Source: Pelagomonas calceolata
Lineage: Eukaryota > Sar > Pelagophyceae > Pelagomonadales > Pelagomonadaceae
Assembly (NCBI GenBank): GCA_918797485.1
Contig: CAKKNE010000004.1
Location: 4,340,001 to 4,404,000, forward strand
Direction of reading: 5' to 3'
DNA: 64,000 bases
This document shows positions 1 through 9,250 of the stretch, one piece after another. The notes under the pieces are model-generated. The model had not been told where the DNA came from. It worked only from the letters and a program-made list of their open reading frames with translations, and ran no database searches. The first letter of the stretch is position 1; each line of letters starts with the position of its first letter. Made by a program: the position numbers and the translations under genes.

Positions 1-1860
1 CAGGCGCTCGCGGGGCGGCTGACGAAGCGCATCCGCCGCTGCGCGCACGTGATTGCGGTGCCCTACGCCGCCGTCGTTGTAGACGAGGACGAGCGCGACG
101 ATGGCCGGTCCGTATTTGTGGTGGCGACGCGGCCGGGCGGGCGCGACCCGGCCGTGGACGAGGCCTGGATCCGCGACGTAGCACGAATGGCGGACGCGCC
201 GCCGCCGGACGCGGTGGAGGGCGTCTGCGGCGGCGACGCCTTCGCGAAGCTCTCGTACGGCGACGCGGAGCTTGCGAAGAATGCGGTTTCAAAGCTCGAC
301 GGCCTCGCGCGAGGCGACGTCGTTCTCCAGGTGATGCCGTGGCGCGAGGCCCGGGCCAAGCTCGACGCGCACAAGCGCCTCAAGGACGCACTCGCCGCCG
401 CGAGCCGCGCGGTCTTCAGCGGCGCGGCGTCCGTGCTGCGGCCCGCGTCGCTCGCGCGCGACGTCCGCACGGTCGGCGGCGACTGGCGCGACGACTGGCT
501 GCTCGTCCGCGTCCGCGGTTTTGCGCAGTGCCCTAATCAAATTTCCGCCCATGGGCAGTACGGCTGCGTCGTCGTCGAGAAATGACTCACTGGTTGATTT
601 GGCACAGGCGGCGCGGGCGACACGGGCAAGGGCGGCCCGCCGCGGGGCGGCACGCGGACGGCGCGCCTCTGCCTCGGCGCGGCCGTGGCGGTCTGCCGCG
701 GCGCCGAGGGCGCGGCCTGGCTCGCGACGCGCGGCGCCGATGATACCACCGGGCCGGCCGCGCCGGCGCGCGCGCTCTACCTCGAGGGCTTCGCGCTCTA
801 CCTCGCGAAGAGCGACGCGCGCTGCGCCGACGTTGATGAAAATGCGCCGGCGGAGGCGCGGCGGCGGGCGCGCGCCCTCGTCGTGGCCGCCGCGACGAAC
901 GACGCCGCGCGGGACGCCTGGCGCCGAGTCATTCGCGATATCGATGGCGGCGCCACGCGCAACGCTGACGACGCGGCGTTGCGCGCCGCGGCGGCGCGGG
1001 GCGACGGCGAGGAAGTGGCCGCGCTGCTGGAGGCAGGAAGGGCGCGCGTCGACGCGGCCGACGAGTACGGTCGCACGGCGCTGTTCCTCGCGGCGGCCGC
1101 GGGGCAGCGCGTCGACCGGTTGCTCGCGGCCGGCGCGGACCCCACGCGTCAGGCGCACGGCGGCTGGAAGCCCAGCCACTTCATACCCCGAGAGCCACTT
1201 CCGCTGCTCGGCCCGACGCCGCCCGCGTGGCGGCTGATGATTGCGCGGGACCCGCCGGCGCCGACCGCGACGACGCGACCGCTGCGCGGCCTCGCCCACC
1301 CCGGCGCCGGCAGCGTGATCGTCGACGGCGCAGCGACGGCCGACGAGGTCGCCGCGTTCCTGGAGCTGGCGCGGGGGTTGCCCGTCGCGCCGGCGGAGAA
1401 GGCCGCGTGCGCGGACCGGAGCTATTTTTATGATGCCGACGGCGCGTTCGGGCGGCGCTTTGCGGGCGTCGCCGCGGCGGCGTGGGGCGTTTCCGTCACT
1501 CGTATTAGAGTGAACAAATGTTACCGCGTGCTGACTTATGCGCGGGCGGGCGGGTGTCTTCCCGCGCACGTGGACTTGCACCGCGATTTAGGTGATGGCG
1601 GCCCGCCGACGACGCACACCTTCCTTCTTTACCTCAGCGACGATCCCGAGGGCGGATCAACGTCGCTGCTGAGTGCGCTTCCCGGCGACGACGCGCTCGC
1701 GCTGTCGGGAGGCCTCGTCGACGGCGCGCGGACGACGCTCTACGCGGTGCATCCCAAAGCCGGCCGCTTATTTCTGATGCCGAACGCGTGTCCCCACGAG
1801 GCGGCGGGTGTGGTGCGGGCGCCGAAGGTGTTGATTCGGGGCGAATTGCGGCTTCGCTAG
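1..1860 (+). CDS. Ankyrin-repeat / 2OG-Fe(II) oxygenase-like protein, 5' end missing
   Basis: The reading frame is open from base 1, so the start lies left of the window. Best model: exon 1 to 517, intron 518-607, exon 2 608-1860; both exons share frame and the 90-bp intron removes an in-frame stop at 583. The middle part contains ankyrin-like helices (about 955-1140, with DEYGRTALFLAAAAG). The C-terminal third looks like a prolyl-4-hydroxylase-type jelly roll: HVD iron ligands in PAHVDLHRD, a distal His in NACPHEAAG and a late Arg (LIRGEL) that could bind 2-oxoglutarate. Such enzymes hydroxylate proteins or small molecules using O2, iron and 2-oxoglutarate; the substrate cannot be inferred. 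The N-terminal part is unrecognised. The donor (GTTTTG) is weak, so the exon 1 boundary is approximate. Confidence 0.7.
518..607 (+). other. Intron 1 of the oxygenase gene, possibly introner-derived
   Basis: A 90-bp intron with a weak donor and a GGCACAG acceptor. Its last 25 bases (GACTCACTGGTT..GGCACAG) match the 3' end of the intron at 11214-11326 on the other strand (GACTCACTGGTT..CCGCACAG), suggesting a shared origin. The inverted-repeat core of the introner family is not recognisable here. Confidence 0.45.
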
Positions 1861-1936
1861 TGTTGTACTTTTGTGTACCTTGGTACTTATTTCGTAGGGG
1901 GAAGGAGGGGAGTAGTCGTGGTAGCGTGGCCCAGGC

Positions 1937-2401
1937 TTAGTACGGGCAGGCCGGGTTGGCCAAAGCGCCCTTGAGATCTTCGCCCGAATTGTCGAACTTG
2001 ATATTCCAATCGCCCTTGCCGTTATTGACCCAATTGCACTCGTTGGAGGCGTCGTAGACCCCGTTGCCCGAGAGGTAGAACGGGCCGAGCTCGAGATTGA
2101 ACTTGGGCGCCGGGAGCTGCGACGCGGGCTCATAGGTAAGCGCGCGGAGACCCTGAAACCGCACAATGGTATAAAAGCCAGGCGTCACAAGAAGAAGCTT
2201 ACTTGCCCGACCAGCGCAAAGCGGTCGATTTGACGCGGTCCGATTCCGAAGACGAGTCACCAAAACGGCGGCCTCGTTTCTCGCCCGGCGACGAACACCG
2301 GCGGGCGCCGCGGTGGCGCCGATCGCCTTCCTACGACCGCCCGCGCTACAGCCGGTCGCCGTCGTACGGGCGCCGCCGTCGCTACAGCCGCTCGCCTTCA
2401 T
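1937..2401 (-). CDS. Unidentified small protein, C-terminal part convincing
   Basis: An ATG-started frame of 154 codons on the minus strand. The last ~75 codons have the composition of a real protein (LELGPFYLSGNGVYDASNEC, then GKGDWNIKFDNSGEDLKG, ending NPACPY). The first ~65 codons lie opposite the RS-protein gene and may only be its shadow. A canonical-looking minus-strand intron, GTAAGC at about 2205 to TTTCAG at about 2158, sits just before the convincing part, but no upstream exon with a Met could be joined in phase. No family was recognised. It could be the last exon of a gene whose first exon I cannot place. Confidence 0.35.
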   Translation of the reverse strand: MKASGCSDGGARTTATGCSAGGRRKAIGATAAPAGVRRRARNEAAVLVTRLRNRTASNRPLCAGRASKLLLVTPGFYTIVRFQGLRALTYEPASQLPAPKFNLELGPFYLSGNGVYDASNECNWVNNGKGDWNIKFDNSGEDLKGALANPACPY

Positions 2402-2868
2402 ATGAAAGAAGCTCGTACCGCTGGCCGTCCGAGGATTCTTACGGGGGGCGCAGCGGGTACCGCGGGCGGTCGCCGCCGCCGTATCGCCGCTACTACGCCG
2501 ACGAGCTGAGAAGACAGTTCGAACGGTCGCCGCCGCGGCGCCGCGACGAGCGGCTTTTGTCGCCGCGGCGCGATTGGGAGGACTCGCGGCTTCGCGATGA
2601 CGTCGACGACACGGCGTCGGTGCCCGTGTCGAGCGTGGATAAGACGGAAGACGAAGACGTAGAAGATCTCATGAGATTCTTCCACCGCGAGTCAGAACGA
2701 ACGGCGCGCGCTTGCGGTGATTTGGATGGTGCCAGATTCCATGCCGATTTAGCAGCAGGGATGTCACATCAGGAGGTGCTCGCCCGGGCCCGGGCGCGCG
2801 CTGCCACACGCTCGCAACGGCGCCTTGGCGCTTTCTTTAAATCCAGGCAGGGTAGGCGCGGCGTGTAA
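2166..2868 (+). CDS. Arginine/serine-rich (RS domain) protein
   Basis: Open frame from 2203 to the stop at 2868. Repeated RSPSYxRxRRYSRSPSY blocks (about 2310-2420) form a typical RS domain, followed by an RSPPPYRR stretch, an acidic linker and a basic C-terminal tail. RS domains mark nuclear splicing or mRNA-processing factors; no RRM is visible, so it is an SR-related protein rather than a classical SR factor. The frame has no ATG at its 5' end. One solution is an ATG at 2166 followed at once by a 49-bp intron (GTATAA..ACCAG, 2169-2217) that joins ATG in phase to CGC AAA GCG. The string TATAAAA at 2171 lies within that intron and could instead be a TATA box. The start is therefore uncertain, while the RS body is solid. 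Confidence 0.6.
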
Positions 2869-3113
2869 TTTGTTCGTCTTCCAAACTCGAAGCCTCCAGG
2901 GACCGCGGGCAAAAACTAGATAGGTGCAATTACTCCTCCCCGCCGCGAACGCGGAGGCGCCGTACTAGTACTACGGTGGTTCAGCCTCGCGTTGGCGGCG
3001 TAGACCACGCAGGCTTCGACGCCATCGACGCGGCCCAGAAGCCTGCTTTGCTTGGAGCTAGGCCGCCTAGCCGCGGAGCCGACGCGGGGCCAAATCTATA
3101 GACACCCCAACCC
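2869..3113. other. Convergent intergenic spacer with introner core and 3'-end palindrome
   Basis: This spacer lies between two gene 3' ends. It contains an isolated introner-like core (GACGCCATCGACGCGGCC, 3019-3036) preceded by ACCACGCAG, and then copy 1 of the GCTAGGCCGCCTAGCC palindrome (about 3041-3085). No coding frame is supported. Confidence 0.6.
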
Positions 3114-5054
3114 TTAAAAGTACAACCCCCGCTTCTCCATGCTCTTCCGAAACCTCTTGTCAAATAAAGTAGCGTCGCCCGGGTTGAGCGCCATCACCGT
3201 CGAGACCTGGTCCCTCCCACACACAGCCGCCAAATCCCGCCGCTCCTGCGCCAGCATGAGCGCCTCGGTTTTGGAACGAGGCGCGCACGTCTGAGATCGC
3301 GCGAACGTGTCAAAGGCCGGCGCCGCCCCCGGCGCCTCCTCGCCGGCGCCGACGAACGGGTCCTTGGACGAGGCGACGAAGACGGCGTGCGACTTCCGCT
3401 GTCGCGCTTCCCTTTTACGTAGGATGCCGAGCACGTGCGCGACGGGGCCCGCCGCCTCGCGCCGATGCTTCGTCCTCCGCAGCTTCCGCGCGTTGTTCAC
3501 CTTGTCGTCGAGATGGCAGACCGTCTTCGCCGTCGCGTTGCGCACGCAGTGGTTTAGTATCAATACATTTCTTTCTTGATGGTCCACGATCTCCGCGCGC
3601 GTGGCCCTCCTGACCGTATACGGCGTCGGCGTCCGCTTCGTCGTGCGCGCGATCATCTTGCGCCGCATCTCCTTCCTATAATCAAAATACTCGTCGCAGT
3701 GCCGGTCGCGATGGTGCGACGTCGCCGCCTCGATGTTCGCCACGTTATAGTTGTGCGTCCGGTGCAAGTTGACGATGTGCCGCTTCTCGTTGATGCCCAA
3801 GCTCCGCTGCTCGTGGCGCGTCAGGAGCTCGTCCTCGAGCTCCGCGTCCTGCACGGCCTTGTCGAACATGAGGCGCCCGGGGTTGACTTCCAGCACCTTC
3901 TTCTGGCCGCGCCTGCGTGGTTACGGTGAGTAGATGCCGCGTCGACGGCGTGCTGGCGGCGTAGAAGTCTTCTTGGAGAGTACGTCTCCCGCAGCAGCAC
4001 GCCATCGCCGCGTGGTCGCGACGAAAAAAAAGGACGCAGGAACGGACGGGTCGCCCTCGGCGACGGCCTCGACGTGGCGCCCGCGCAGCCAGTGGTTGCC
4101 GTGGAAGATGCGCCCCGGCGTATGTATGGAGCCCTTCTTCTTCAAATAGGCGTAGCGCGAGCCCGGCCGCGGCGCCGTCGACGGCCGCGCCCTATACGTC
4201 TTGATCAGATCTTCTGATGAGAGTCGACGGTTCGCCTCGTACAACGACCCGAGGTCGTCCTTGCCGACCAGCGTCTCCCAGGACGTGTAGCCTTGTGGGG
4301 GTGTTTCTACCGACGCGGTCCGGGGCCGCGTCAGATTGACTGATGTCCTGGTGGGCTCCTCGCGGCCCGCGACGACCGACTGGAGCGGGTCCTCCGTCGC
4401 TGGCGACTCCAGCTGCAGCTCGGGGACCGGCTTCTTGCGCGTCTTTTTTTTGGCCGGCTCGGTCTGCGTGGCGTCGTCGCGCGACGCCCGCCTCATCTGC
4501 TGGGACTGCTCGCGCAGTTGTCTTTGTTGGATCTGGGACGGCCGCCGGGCAATGGCCTCCTCGCGCAGCTTCTTCTGTTGTATGACTGGTGATGGCGTCG
4601 CCTCCGCCCGCCGCTGTCTTCCTTTCACGTCGCGATCCCTCAAAGGAGACTGCATGCGCTTCATCGTGAAGGCGTCGACTTCTGGAGCGCCGGAACTCGG
4701 ATGAGATAATAATGCGAACTTCTCAGGAGACAGGCACTCGGGCGAGGGCGGGCCTCTTCTGGACGGCGCCGTCGCCGGGCGCCTTTGTCGAGGTGTTTCA
4801 TTGGAACTACGTCGTTGGCTCCGCGTCGGCTTCACCGGCGTCGCTGTGGACAAACGAGCGTCCGCCTTGGACGGCGATAAAGCATCTTGGATCGCCGCGA
4901 TCTGCTCGGCGTTGCCGACCCCAGGCAAAGGCTGGAGCCAGACGTGGTCGGCGCGCAGGCGCGACGCCCCCGTGCTCGTGGAGCGGTGCGAGTCGCCCGA
5001 GGCGCTGCGGGCCGACCGCGTCGAGGCGGCGGACTGGGGGCGCTGGAGAGGCAT
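3114..5054 (-). CDS. Unidentified basic, low-complexity protein (two exons)
   Basis: Two exons: 4048-5054 (ATG at 5052-5054) and 3114-3912, joined across a probable 135-bp introner intron. The N-terminal ~300 residues are disordered and rich in Ser, Arg, Pro and Gln, with short helical pieces such as QQKKLREEAIARR. The middle (SIHTPGRIFHGNHWLRGRH) and the second exon (FDKAVQDAELEDELLTRHEQ, DYRKEMRRKMIARTTKRTP) look folded or coiled. No family was recognised; a cytoskeletal or ciliary protein is possible from composition only. The donor could instead be at 4035. More exons may lie upstream: 5255-5400 on this strand encodes a plausible stretch (YTDARRLTEFDKATAINQML) with no clear start. Confidence 0.6.
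3913..4047 (-). mobile_element. Introner-like element forming an intron
   Basis: On the minus strand the intron contains the arms GCGGCGATGGCGTG and CACGCCGTCGACGCGGC, an inverted repeat around a central loop. ACCACGC occurs just outside each arm, consistent with a target-site duplication. The acceptor is CCACGCAG. Donor candidates are GTCCGT (4047, preferred because GTCCGT recurs as a donor in this window) or GTCCTT (4035); both keep phase. Confidence 0.65.
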
Positions 5055-5562
5055 GCTGTTTCTGCTTGTGGCGACGGCGTGGGCTGTGCGAGGGGCTGCC
5101 CCGCGATTGGGGCGGCGGTCGCGTCCTCCCGGCGTCGCGTCGGTCTTTCGTCAACCCCCACCGATGCTGCGCGGAGATGGCTCTCACGCGCGTTGCAGAG
5201 GCGCTCCTCCAGAGGGCCTCACCCCGTTTCGACTTCGAAGGGGTCTCGGACGTCTCAGAGATGTCTCTGTAGACGTGCCGTGCTTGTTTCATGAGCGTTT
5301 GGCGCGGCGCGGCTCTCGTCGAGCGGCTGGAGCATCTGATTAATAGCGGTAGCCTTGTCAAACTCCGTCAATCTGCGCGCATCCGTGTAATGCTGTTGTT
5401 GGATGGTAGATTGGCAACGTCGCTTTGCGCTGCGAGCGCTGGAACCGTTTAAAACGCCTCGGACTGCGGCAAAAATGGCGCTGCGAACATTCAAACGATT
5501 CGCTAGCGTGAGGACATAATGTATCATTAAAACCGTTATACGCACACAGGTCCAAAAGTACG
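5055..5562. other. Divergent intergenic region, about 500 bp
   Basis: This lies between the minus-strand gene starting at 5054 and the plus-strand gene starting at 5563. A minus-strand open stretch at about 5255-5400 has protein-like composition and might be an upstream exon of the 3.1-5.0 kb gene. The rest shows no feature I can support. Confidence 0.3.
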
Positions 5563-5922
5563 ATGGCGCCGATCAACAGACTCATGATGGCTTTACTGGC
5601 GACCTCGTCAACCGCGCTGCGACCGACGGGGACACGTATGATGAAGGTGACGAAGGGAAGCCGCATGCTCCAGCGCGAGGGCAAGTTCTGGACGCCGTCA
5701 GCACTAGAAGAGGCGTGCAACTTCGGCTGTCCCGCGTGCGGCGGCGACGGGTGCGGCGTGTGCGGCGGAGGCCTCCTCGGCGCGCAGAAGCCCGTGTCGT
5801 CGTTGGAGGTTCCGGTCCACGCCTCGTCCTACTGCGGCTGCGGAGGCCTCGGGTGCGAGATGTGCGGCGGCGGGATGCTCCTCGCGGCGGCGGCGCCGAC
5901 GCGGGCGGCGGTCCACGCGTGA
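5563..5922 (+). CDS. Small CxxC-rich protein, probably organelle-targeted
   Basis: 119 codons from a clear ATG. The N-terminus (MAPINRLMMALLATSSTALR) is hydrophobic and then basic, like a signal or plastid presequence. The mature part has two zinc-ribbon-like clusters, CPACGGDGCGVCGGG and CGCGGLGCEMCGGG, similar to the CxxCxGxG repeats of DnaJ zinc domains and of small thylakoid thiol proteins such as BSD2. There is no J domain. A role in thiol-disulfide chemistry or as an assembly chaperone in the plastid is inference from the cysteine pattern. Confidence 0.65.
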   Translation: MAPINRLMMALLATSSTALRPTGTRMMKVTKGSRMLQREGKFWTPSALEEACNFGCPACGGDGCGVCGGGLLGAQKPVSSLEVPVHASSYCGCGGLGCEMCGGGMLLAAAAPTRAAVHA

Positions 5923-6183
5923 GGTATTGACGACGCGCGCATTCATTATTAACCACGAAGGGTATTATGATAAGAAAGAGAGAGCTCTGTCTCCTCGAAA
6001 AACCCGACCCCCAGGCAGAGCTGCTCGAGTGCAGACTGTGCTGGGCGCGCGTGCACTTATAACTGCGCTTGTCGTCGCATAATCTCTTAAAAGACATCGT
6101 TGTGCTAGCTCGCACCTTTTTTCGGCGCGTCGATTGGCTCCGCAGAGCGCTACCTAAGGAGAGCACTGCCCTACACGCCATCG

Positions 6184-7335
6184 ATGCGGCTCCCGCGGCG
6201 CGCATTGCTGGCAAGCATGGCCTCCACAATGACAACACCCACAAGAGCCCTCGTGGTCGACAGCCACCTCCACGTCTGGAGCAGCACTTCCAAATTTGCG
6301 CCGGGCAAGGAGCCTCCCGCGAATTTGGGAGATTCGGTGGCCTCCGCCGAAGCGTTCGCCGCGGCCTGCAAAGAGTCGGGCGTGGACCGCGCGCTGATCG
6401 TGCAGCCGATCAATTATCTCTTCGACCACACTTACGTCAGTGACGCAGAGTAGAAAATGAACTTGCGGCGATGGCGTCTTCTTGAGACCACGCCGCCTCG
6501 ACGCCATCGACGTGGCCGCGAGAGAGTCTAGGCATCTTTCCACGCAGGTGGCGGGCGTCCTCACGGACAACAAAGACAAATACCGAGGCATGGCCCTCGC
6601 GGACCCCTCACAACCAGCGAAGGCCGCGGCGGAGGCGCTCCGCGCGGCCTGCGCCACGGCACCAAACCTGTGGACGGGCGTGCGCTTCAACCCCTACCTC
6701 TGGCCCGAGTCTGCCAGAGGCGGCGCCTGGCTCGCCGACGACGTGGGCACGAGTCTGGCGGACGTGTGTGCGGAGCTGAAATTACCGATCGGCGTCATGG
6801 CTTTTGGTGGATTTTCACCTCTCGTGCCGTCCATCGAAGCGCTATGTGCGAGAGGCGACGTGGACGTCGTGATCGACCACTGGGGCTTCCCGCGGGCGGA
6901 GCCAGGGGGCGCGCCGTCGTCTGCTCTGAAATTCGACGACGCGGCGTTCGCGGTCCGTGACTCAGCGTGGGAATTGGACTTCAAGTGACGACGCGGCCGC
7001 ATGAGAGTCTACGCGTCTCGCGACGTGTCCGTTTTACACAGGAGCTCTGCGCGCTCGGCCGCAAGCACAAGAACTTGCACCTCAAGCTCTCGGCGCACTT
7101 CCGCGTGTCTTCGCAAGAAGCACCTCATTCCGATCTGCAGCCGCGCTTCGACGCCGCCGTAGACGCGTTCGGCGCGGACCGGCTCATGTGGGGTTCGGAC
7201 TTTCCCTTCGTGCAGCTGAACGGCGGCCAGAAAGCGTCGCTCGAGGCCGTCCGGGGCTTCTCGCGAAATCTACCCAAGGCGGCGCAGGACGCCTTATTGG
7301 GAGGGACGGCGCGGCGGCTCTTCCGGCTGCCCTAA
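6184..7335 (+). CDS. Amidohydrolase (TIM-barrel metal-dependent hydrolase, Amidohydro_2 type)
   Basis: Three exons: 6184-6435, 6548-6952 and 7042-7335, giving about 316 residues. The metal-binding HxH is in VVDSHLHVW near the N-terminus. VDVVIDHWGFP carries the conserved His of strand 5, and LMWGSDFPF the catalytic Asp near the C-terminus. NLHLKLSAHF across the last junction is the usual KLSG-like strand. The family includes 2-pyrone-4,6-dicarboxylate lactonase and decarboxylases of the ACMSD type; the substrate is unknown. Joining AAFA to ELCALGRKHKN restores a normal helix and strand, which fixes intron 2. The first ATG overlaps an introner-like core (CACGCCATCGATGCGG). A second in-frame Met (residue 12) may be the true start. 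A short organelle presequence is possible. Confidence 0.85.
6436..6547 (+). mobile_element. Introner-like element, intron 1 of the amidohydrolase gene
   Basis: A 112-bp phase-0 intron, donor GTCAGT, acceptor CCACGCAG. Inverted arms GCGGCGATGGCGTC and GACGCCATCGACGTGGC enclose a 20-bp loop. Splicing joins ..LFDHTY to VAGVLTDN without loss of frame. Confidence 0.8.
6953..7041 (+). other. Intron 2 of the amidohydrolase gene
   Basis: An 89-bp phase-0 intron. The donor GTCCGT is shared with other introns here; the acceptor is TTACACAG. GTCCGT recurs near the intron's 3' end. The introner inverted repeat is not clear, so this may be a decayed or distinct type. Confidence 0.7.
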
Positions 7336-7340
7336 GTAGC

Positions 7341-7513
7341 TTATTTAATCTTCTTAAAGAGCCGCGGGTTCGTGACCGCGAGGTAGATGAGTATGACGGC
7401 CAACACCACCAGCACGATGACGCAGCAGCAGCAGTACCTTCTCCTCAACTCCGTCTGGTACTTGATCGCGTAGCGGATGTCGGCGTTGCCCGACTCGACG
7501 TACTCGCCCGCGG
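7341..7513 (-). CDS. Syntaxin-like SNARE C-terminal tail (isolated exon)
   Basis: On the minus strand an acceptor-like TTTTAG is followed by a frame reading VRAAGEYVESGNADIRYAIK, then YQTELRRRYCCCC, a hydrophobic membrane helix (VIVLVVLAVILIYLAV) and a short lumenal end with a stop at 7341. This is the layout of a syntaxin: end of the SNARE helix, basic linker, Cys cluster that may be palmitoylated, and tail anchor. The Habc and SNARE core exons expected upstream are not recognisable in the 270 bp before the next gene. It may be a relic, or belong to a gene whose other exons I cannot see. Confidence 0.5.
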
Positions 7514-7595
7514 CCCGGACCTAAAACGCCGCGACGACGCTCTACAGACGCCCCGCCAACGCAAGATGATCGACGGCAAGGGAGGTCTCACACAG

Positions 7596-7774
7596 GCCCA
7601 ATCATCCGGAAGATGTGGCCCGACCCCGTCGAGTCGCTCGAGTTCATGAGGACGGTCAACGGAGAAACCTTCGCGGCGGACGACGAGTCGCCGCTTGTCG
7701 AGGTCGCGCCCGACGACGACGAGGACCTTTCCATCGTGGTGAACGATGTCAGATGCGGCGTCGTGATGGAGTAA
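7596..7774 (+). CDS. Possible short acidic exon or small gene
   Basis: After an acceptor-like CACACAG, the plus strand reads IIRKMWPDPVESLEFMRTVN, then an acidic stretch and DLSIVVNDVRCGVVME before a TAA at 7774. There is an ATG at 7613. The composition looks coding and the minus-strand reading looks like its shadow, but no upstream exon was found and no family is recognised. Confidence 0.3.
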
Positions 7775-7786
7775 GATACAAGGTGC

Positions 7787-9250
7787 TTACACCACCCCCA
7801 TCCCCTCGAGCCAAGCATAAAAGCGCCCCCGCCGCCGGTCCAGCGCCGTCTCGTTCGCCTCCCCTAACCTACGCTGCTCCTCGACGTCCTCCTTGTCCTC
7901 GTCCTTCCGCACCTCGAAGGGACCCCTATAACCTAATTCGTCGTCGGGCACGCCGGGCGTGCACCGCCCATGAATATTCCGATACCCTCTCGACTTGTAG
8001 GAGTTGCGGAAGGGCTGGCCCGGGAAGAAGTCGCGCATGTACCTTCCATACGCCGCGAAGTCCTCGGGCTCGTTCCCGTTCATCCATTCTGAACGACCGC
8101 ATCTCCACAAACTCTTATCGTAGTTGCACGCCTTGAAGAAGTTCTTGCACGCGCTGCGACACAACGGCACGCTCTTCATCTCGTCCGTCCGGTCGTCCCA
8201 GTAGCACCGCGGGAAATTGAGATAACAAAAATAGGCCCGGAAGGCCTTTTGGCACGTGTTCCCGCCGGGGCATTGTATCGAACCCTTCTCCATCGGCTCC
8301 TTGTCCTTGTTCACCTTGTCCGGGTTACTCCTGGACCGCTCGCCGGCCTCGCCCCGACACCGTTCGTCCGTATCCGCTTCGCCGTGACCCTTGGCCACGA
8401 CCAGCGACATGCGCGGCTCGATGGGCCAGCCCCGGCAGCCCGAATTCCGCCCGCCCCGGCCGCACGTCGGGCCCCCGTTCGGGTTGAAGGGGTCCTTGCC
8501 CTCGCACCGGTCCGCGTCGACGCCCTCGCACGAGCCTTCGCCGTATTTATTCACGCACGGCGACAAGTTGTGCTCGCAGGGGTCCGCCGTCTCGTACATC
8601 CTATTGCAGTCCTTGCCGCGCGCCATCCTCTGGCCGCTCATGTCGAACTTGACGTCCGTGCCCTCCCGCACCCGGCAGCGGATCGTCGACTCCTCGTTCA
8701 ACCTGTCATCGATGATGTGGAACGTCGCCCGCCGCACCCAGAAGTCCTTGTTCCGCGTCGTGTGGCCATAAAATCTACCCTCGGGGTGCTCCATGTCCGG
8801 GGGTATTCGGCCCTCATAGGCATAGATGACGTCGTCGCCCACAACCTTTCCCTCAGACTCCGCCGTGATCTCCGGCGCGCCCACGGCCTGCCCGTAAATT
8901 TCGGCCTCGGCCCGCGTCCCTTCGTCGCCCATGAGCCACTCGTACGCCTTATCATTCGGCTGCGACCCGCCGGCCTCGTACTCCATGCGCCGCGTCAATT
9001 TGCCGTCGGGGCTCGTGCGGTTCACGGGCTCCATGGCCGGCACGCAGGCGGGGTACCTGACATACCGCCCGCAGTAGGGCATGTGGTAGAACCGGTACGC
9101 CCGCGTGTCCTCTGTCGTCCAGCCTCTAGCTGGGTCGGCATAGGCCGGGTCCAACTTAAAGTCGCAGACCCCACTGTCCGTGCCGTGGAGGACGCAGGCT
9201 CTGGCGGTTGTTGCGAGGAGCGCGAGGGTGGCCCATGGCGGCGCCGCCAT
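7787..9250 (-). CDS. Secreted Cys-rich protein with frizzled-CRD-like C-terminal region
   Basis: About 487 residues from the ATG at 9248-9250, chosen because it opens a signal peptide (MAAPPWATLALLATTARAC). The body is rich in Cys, Gly and Asp with two NRT/NET-type glycosylation sites. Near the C-terminus, CQKAFRAYFCYLNFPRC and PLCRSACKNFFKAC reproduce the spacing of the frizzled cysteine-rich domain (C..AYFCYLxFPRC..PLCRxxC..F..C). In animals this domain binds lipidated Wnt. In algae CRD-like modules occur in extracellular proteins of unknown role. No transmembrane helix is seen in this frame. A phase-compatible splice (donor GTGTAAGC at the stop) to the syntaxin-like tail at 7341-7513 can be drawn but is unlikely. 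Confidence 0.7.
   Translation of the reverse strand: MAAPPWATLALLATTARACVLHGTDSGVCDFKLDPAYADPARGWTTEDTRAYRFYHMPYCGRYVRYPACVPAMEPVNRTSPDGKLTRRMEYEAGGSQPNDKAYEWLMGDEGTRAEAEIYGQAVGAPEITAESEGKVVGDDVIYAYEGRIPPDMEHPEGRFYGHTTRNKDFWVRRATFHIIDDRLNEESTIRCRVREGTDVKFDMSGQRMARGKDCNRMYETADPCEHNLSPCVNKYGEGSCEGVDADRCEGKDPFNPNGGPTCGRGGRNSGCRGWPIEPRMSLVVAKGHGEADTDERCRGEAGERSRSNPDKVNKDKEPMEKGSIQCPGGNTCQKAFRAYFCYLNFPRCYWDDRTDEMKSVPLCRSACKNFFKACNYDKSLWRCGRSEWMNGNEPEDFAAYGRYMRDFFPGQPFRNSYKSRGYRNIHGRCTPGVPDDELGYRGPFEVRKDEDKEDVEEQRRLGEANETALDRRRGRFYAWLEGMGVV

Noticed and set aside
289-1581. A 430-codon minus-strand frame
   Set aside because: Antisense to the oxygenase gene, Arg-rich, without recognisable domains.
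7341-9250. Splicing the secreted CRD-like protein to the syntaxin-like tail
   Set aside because: The phases allow it (donor GTGTAAGC), but the tail has syntaxin features that make little sense on a lumenal protein, and no conserved architecture supports it.
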